Part shown: piece by piece, positions 62,401 to 64,000 of the stretch
Numbering within the stretch: position 1 is the first letter of the stretch
Layout: each line of letters opens with the position of its first letter
Assembly: GCF_020497125.1 (NCBI RefSeq)
Contig: NC_059082.1
Coordinates: 17,597,965 to 17,661,964 of the forward strand
DNA length: 64,000 nucleotides
DNA from: Mauremys mutica
Lineage: Eukaryota > Chordata > Testudines > Geoemydidae
Reading direction: 5' to 3'
Notes under the pieces: generated by a model
Seen by the model: the letters and a program-made list of their open reading frames with translations, nothing else
What the model was told of the DNA's origin: nothing
The model's database searches: none
Made by a program: the position numbers and the translations under genes

Positions 62401-62945
62401 CTAGCAAGACTCCATACTGTGAGAGCCATATGGTCCTACAGTATTACAAGAGGGAAAAGCCAGAAGAGTAGTGAAGAGATGTAAGAATTCCTCATGTGTT
62501 GTGTAGGTGAAAAGAACATGTAAGATGCCTTGTTAAATTACAGCACAACTTTTTCCTATTGCTTCTGCCTTACGCCATTTTAGTTATCTTAAAGCATGAT
62601 TTTTGCATGTATGTAAGACAAGCGTTGAATTCATTAAATTGTCTTGCTTGCTTTGAGCAGTTGGCAATTCAGAAGCCATCTCCTGTTATGGCTTAAGGTT
62701 TCCTTTAATGCAGACATTTAACCTTCAAATTTTTTCTCTAGAACAAAGAATAAACCACATGGGAATTGGTTAGAAGGTAAATTAACCCCTAATCATGCCC
62801 TCCCCTCCATTCTTTCTCTTATTAACCTTGATTACAATAGGGATGCTAAATTGTGCATACCCAGTAGTTCATCAGGCTTAACCTATTTAATTTCTCTTTA
62901 TAGTGTCTCCAGCAAAACGAAGATCCTAGCTGTTCTGTCATGTAA
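44112..62945 (+). CDS. Lamin LIII-type nuclear lamin (B-type), 11 coding exons, 592 residues
   Basis: Exons: 44112-44479, 48014-48170, 49520-49645, 51455-51625, 53395-53520, 53685-53905, 54579-54807, 57113-57220, 58903-59019, 59118-59231, 62904-62945. All junctions are GT/AG and the total of 1779 nt stays in frame. The product is an intermediate-filament protein of the nuclear lamina under the inner nuclear membrane. It has a short head with the mitotic-site motif SPLSPTR (Ser26), an alpha-helical rod of about residues 34-390 ending [20 protein letters not shown], a KKRK nuclear localisation signal (418-421), an Ig-fold tail (about 435-555), an acidic stretch and the CaaX box CSVM. By recognition, segments such as [24 protein letters not shown] and GKKRKL resemble amphibian/fish lamin LIII more than B1, B2 or A. 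LIII is the main lamin of oocytes and early embryos in those animals and is missing from mammals. The start ATG has a good context (GCCATGG). Confidence 0.95.
44621..48013. other. Lamin intron 1 (main part)
   Basis: The intron spans 44480-48013; its first part lies in the CpG island. No coding exon or clear repeat with both ends was found. Frames on both strands at 46686-47215 are Pro-rich chance frames. Intron 1 ends CACTTGCAG. Confidence 0.6.
48014..48170 (+). CDS. Lamin exon 2: coil 1B
   Basis: 157 nt, the classical length of lamin exon 2. It encodes [20 protein letters not shown] followed by [20 protein letters not shown], within coil 1B. The acceptor is CTTGCAG, the donor GTAAGA; the intron after it is phase 0. 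Confidence 0.95.
48440..48520 (-). mobile_element. Probable CR1 3' fragment in lamin intron 2
   Basis: AGCCAGAAAGGCCATTGTGATCATCTGATTTGACGTC, read piecewise, resembles the reverse complement of a CR1 3' end, as at 19068 (AGAAGGGACCATTATGGTCATC). It is short and diverged. The rest of intron 2 (48171-49519) has nothing coding; a SINE-tail-like stretch may lie at 49260-49380. Confidence 0.4.
49520..49645 (+). CDS. Lamin exon 3: coil 1B
   Basis: 126 nt, matching the family. It encodes [20 protein letters not shown] and [20 protein letters not shown]. The acceptor is TTTCCTAG, the donor GTATGT; phase 0 on both sides. Confidence 0.95.
49881..50230. mobile_element. hAT-type MITE in lamin intron 3
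   Basis: The termini are CAGGGCCGGCTCCAGGCACC and GTAGAGCCGGCCCTG. The flanks CTCCTTCC (49873-49880) and CTCCTTCT (50231-50238) match in 7 of 8 positions. The 350-bp interior is palindromic and GC-rich (GCCCTTAGGGTGGCAGGCGT against TGCCTGCCGCCCTAAGGGCA). Confidence 0.9.
50687..50982. mobile_element. Harbinger MITE in lamin intron 3
   Basis: 296 bp. The left end is GGCCTGGCCCACACT and the right end, on the other strand, GGGCAGGTCCATACT. TAA lies at 50684-50686 and 50983-50985. The interior is a long palindrome rich in TTCGAACT words (near 50758, 50774, 50805, 50889, 50923, 50938). The same word type dominates the subterminal regions of the autonomous Harbinger at 6111-10917, so this looks like a deletion or satellite derivative of a related element. 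Confidence 0.85.
51150..51295 (+). mobile_element. CR1 3' fragment in lamin intron 3
   Basis: ACTAGTGAGAACCCCATTGG, AGATCTTTAAAACAAGAGTA and TTGATGACTTAATGGGCCTT, TCCATCTCTAAATCCCC are the + strand 3' coding end and 3' untranslated part of an old CR1 subfamily. It is 5'-truncated and diverged. Confidence 0.55.
51455..51625 (+). CDS. Lamin exon 4: coil 1B to coil 2
   Basis: 171 nt, the family length. It encodes [20 protein letters not shown] and [20 protein letters not shown] with the linker into coil 2. The acceptor is CCTCCTCTAG, the donor GTGAGT; phase 0. Confidence 0.95.
51931..52132. repeat. Palindromic interspersed repeat in lamin intron 4
   Basis: The left arm (GCAATAGTCCTGTGGCACCT ... 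GGAGCATAAGCTTTC, to 52025) pairs with the right arm from 52065 (GAAAGCTTATGCTCCAATAC ... AAGGTGCCACAGGCC). The left edge, CAGAGGGGTAGCGGTGTTAG, is a terminus I know from turtle repeats. A single arm of a relative lies at 2766. The rest of intron 4 (51626-53394) shows nothing coding. Confidence 0.7.
53395..53520 (+). CDS. Lamin exon 5: coil 2
   Basis: 126 nt. It encodes [20 protein letters not shown] and [20 protein letters not shown]. The AAKNSD and SQLNHYQ stretches are the clearest LIII-type signatures. The acceptor is TTTTTTCATAG, the donor GTACCA; the 164-bp intron 5 follows (phase 0). Confidence 0.95.
53685..53905 (+). CDS. Lamin exon 6: end of coil 2
   Basis: 221 nt, the family length. 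It encodes [20 protein letters not shown] and the rod-end motif [20 protein letters not shown], the most conserved part of all intermediate filaments. It ends in the split Arg codon AG|G; the donor is GTAGGA (phase 2). Confidence 0.95.
54579..54807 (+). CDS. Lamin exon 7: mitotic site, nuclear localisation signal, start of Ig fold
   Basis: 229 nt. It begins [11 protein letters not shown], then [12 protein letters not shown] (the nuclear localisation signal), and enters the Ig fold with [20 protein letters not shown]. Other lamins have LSPSPS after the rod, with a Cdk1 site; here the first Ser-Pro is lost (LSSSPS), leaving one Ser-Pro (S396-P397). The acceptor is CTCTTTTTAG, the donor GAG|GTACTC. 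Confidence 0.93.
54808..57112. other. Lamin intron 7
   Basis: 2305 bp without a coding segment I can support. A run of G near 55350 lies in a T/G-rich tract. The frames at 55803-56066 (+) and 55847-56074 (-) look like chance. It ends TTCCAACTGCAG. Confidence 0.55.
57113..57220 (+). CDS. Lamin exon 8: Ig fold
   Basis: 108 nt, the family length. It encodes [20 protein letters not shown] and [16 protein letters not shown], matching the lamin-tail domain strands. The acceptor is AACTGCAG, the donor GTAAGT; phase 0. Confidence 0.95.
57586..57995. mobile_element. hAT-type MITE in lamin intron 8
   Basis: The left end is AGGGCTGCCGGGGGG and the right end, on the other strand, AGGGCCGCCCAGAGG. GGGGGAAC flanks both sides (57578-57585 and 57996-58003), a perfect 8-bp duplication. 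The 410-bp interior is GC-rich with inverted pieces. Pro/Gly-rich frames on both strands (57478-57900 and others) belong to the repeat. The rest of intron 8 (57221-58902) has nothing coding. Confidence 0.85.
58903..59019 (+). CDS. Lamin exon 9: Ig fold
   Basis: 117 nt. It encodes [20 protein letters not shown] and [24 protein letters not shown] is a lamin-tail hallmark. The acceptor is TCTCTCTAG, the donor GTTAGT; the 98-bp intron 9 follows. Confidence 0.95.
59118..59231 (+). CDS. Lamin exon 10: end of Ig fold and acidic tail
   Basis: 114 nt. It encodes [20 protein letters not shown] and [18 protein letters not shown]. The tail is strongly acidic, as in LIII and B lamins. The acceptor is ATTGCAG, the donor CGG|GTAAGA. 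Without splicing, the frame would run on into unrelated intron sequence. Confidence 0.92.
60126..60161 (+). other. Possible cassette exon in lamin intron 10
   Basis: TTTACTTTCCAG precedes and GTAAGC follows a 36-nt segment that is in frame with exons 10 and 11. It would add [12 protein letters not shown] just before the CaaX exon. Size and borders fit a micro-exon, but chance is likely, and only transcript data or conservation could decide. Confidence 0.15.
60996..61345. mobile_element. hAT-type MITE in lamin intron 10
   Basis: The left end is CAGGGATTCTAAATTTTTT and the right end is CCAGTTGAGAACTGCTG, which resembles the CAG..GGTTCTCAA terminus of a common hAT family. CTGTAGAT (60988-60995) and GTGTAGAT (61346-61353) form a 7-of-8 target duplication. 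It is 350 bp and non-coding. Confidence 0.8.
62904..62945 (+). CDS. Lamin exon 11: CaaX exon
   Basis: It encodes [13 protein letters not shown] and stops at TAA (62943-62945). CSVM is a farnesylation signal (Met at the end favours farnesyltransferase), and DPSC..M is the LIII-type end. A second cysteine, Cys580, lies nine residues before Cys589 and could act as an extra membrane-anchoring residue. The acceptor is TTTCTCTTTATAG. Confidence 0.93.
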   Translation, partial: CLQQNEDPSCSVM

Positions 62946-63640
62946 CTAAACCAAGGTAGTGACTACCTAAAACCACTCCTTAAACCAGAGTGACCCTTCA
63001 GACTGCATGAATTTTCAGCAGCTTCTGGAACACATGAATCTTGGATTTCTTTTTTTCCCCCTATCAGACCTCTTTGGAGAAAGCATCCTCCAGAATGTGA
63101 AACTTCCTACTTGTTGATATTGGGCCCTGCCTTCAATGAAACTAGATCCAAGTGCACATTTCCTTTTCCAAGTCTCTTGCCATGACAAATAGAAGAATTG
63201 TGATTTATTCATCCACAACTACTTGCCTAAAAGTTTACAATAACCTCCTGCTAGGCATGTCTCATCCTAGTCAGGGATGGGTAAATGCTCACAAATTTAA
63301 TGGCTTCAGCTTTCTGAACTCCTGATTATTCAAAATATTTTCTCAAAAGCAGACTTGAACTGTTTCAAGCCTGACTGAAATTTAAGTGGCCCAAATACTG
63401 CCTCAGCTTATACCTTGTGCAGCTCCACTGAATTGAAAGTCAGAGCAAATTGTTACCCTTGTTTCAAACACCCCAGGACTCATTTTATGTTTGGAGTCTG
63501 ATACTAAAGTTCCCTTGATTGGTCGTAGCTGATCGATAGAATAATCTACTGGTGTAAAGTTTTAAAATGAGCAAGCTATTTGTAAAACATGTATTTTTAA
63601 CTTGTAGTTCAATAAACCAACCATTAGGCTGTTTCTATAG
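62946..63640 (+). other. Lamin 3' untranslated region
   Basis: From the stop codon to shortly after the AATAAA at 63611. It contains no reading frame of interest. The exact cleavage site is inferred. Confidence 0.6.
63611..63616 (+). terminator. Polyadenylation signal of the lamin gene
   Basis: AATAAA lies about 670 bp after the lamin stop, and a T-rich stretch follows further downstream. It is the first canonical hexamer after the coding end. Confidence 0.65.
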
Positions 63641-64000
63641 CCTGGGAGCTGTTAACCTCAAAATGTCTATTTATTAAACTATGTAAAGTATTTGAAACTT
63701 TGAGGTGAGTAGCTTTGTACTATAAATGTGAACTAAAGTCTGATGCCAACATAGCAATACTGTGGCTAAATACATCAGTACCTAACTTAACTGCTTACTT
63801 GGCAAAACATTAATGGGGACAGAACTAAATTAATTGAATAGTTTTGGTATAGCTAGAGATCACACACTCCAATGATTGCTAAGTCTTGATTCCTTTTTTT
63901 AAGGAAGTTCCGTGTTAAACATCTGAAATAAGGATTTGCAGTTTACACTGTCACTTCTTCTGTATTCATAGTTGAGGTGAGGATAACTTCTATTTTGTCA
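63641..64000. other. Sequence downstream of the lamin gene
   Basis: About 360 bp of AT-rich DNA with no gene or repeat that I can recognise. Confidence 0.5.

Larger units (their letters stand above)
59232..62903. other. Lamin intron 10
   Basis: 3672 bp. It contains the hAT MITE at 60996-61345 and two short segments with splice-site-like borders (60126-60161 and 62661-62696) considered under the findings and rejected items. Lamin LIII genes in amphibians and fish are known to carry alternative C-terminal exons, so the intron deserves transcript data. Nothing else coding is supported. Confidence 0.5.

Noticed and set aside
62661..62696. Alternative LIII terminal exon (TTTGAGCAG acceptor, reads [11 protein letters not shown] then stop)
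   Set aside because: It lacks a CaaX cysteine, so it could not encode a normal lamin end; at most a decayed remnant.
44112..62945. Identification as lamin B1, B2 or A
   Set aside because: The rod and tail signatures (AAKNSD, SQLNHYQ, GKKRKL) and the DPSC..M end fit LIII better; lamin A would have a long tail exon that is absent here.
1..64000. CRISPR array, prokaryotic operon, tRNA or rRNA gene
   Set aside because: No regularly spaced direct repeats, no Shine-Dalgarno-led gene clusters and no tRNA or rRNA signatures were seen; splice sites and CpG islands show vertebrate DNA.

Overview
The window looks like nuclear DNA of an amniote vertebrate, most probably a turtle. The main gene is a spliced vertebrate lamin. 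The rest is AT-rich DNA with two CpG islands and a repeat load typical of turtle genomes: CR1 LINEs ending in ATTCTATG repeats, MIR-like tRNA SINEs, many hAT-type MITEs with 8-bp target duplications, PIF/Harbinger elements with TAA duplications, and an LTR. The species call is an inference from repeat families I recognise; no database was searched.

Layout. 1-6107 is gene-free apart from one short MITE. 6108-10920 is a complete two-gene PIF/Harbinger transposon: TAA target duplication, 16-bp terminal inverted repeats, a DD35E transposase on the + strand and a spliced Myb/SANT-like protein on the - strand, reading toward each other. 10921-31600 holds a 124-bp hAT MITE (a second copy lies at 24.1 kb), a solo-LTR-like element, a minisatellite-bearing element, Harbinger-like MITEs, old CR1 pieces on the - strand, and a young 5'-truncated CR1 with a 662-codon reverse-transcriptase ORF (27450-29438). 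31600-32800 is an orphan CpG island, the likely promoter of a neighbouring gene I could not identify. 32800-43780 is intergenic with SINE and MITE insertions.

43780-63650 is a complete lamin gene on the + strand. It has a CpG-island promoter, 11 coding exons (592 codons), a lamin rod, a KKRK nuclear localisation signal, an Ig-fold tail, a CSVM CaaX box and a polyadenylation signal. All splice junctions are GT/AG and keep frame. Internal exon lengths of 157, 126, 171, 126, 221 and 108 nt match the classical lamin gene layout. The protein is closest, by recognition, to lamin LIII of amphibians and fish, the oocyte/early-embryo B-type lamin missing from mammals.

There is no prokaryotic-style system, CRISPR array, tRNA or rRNA gene. 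The points most worth following are the LIII gene (its double-cysteine C-terminal exon, altered C-terminal mitotic site and upstream ORF), the nearly intact Harbinger with a matching MITE inside a lamin intron, and the orphan CpG island with a possible minus-strand exon.
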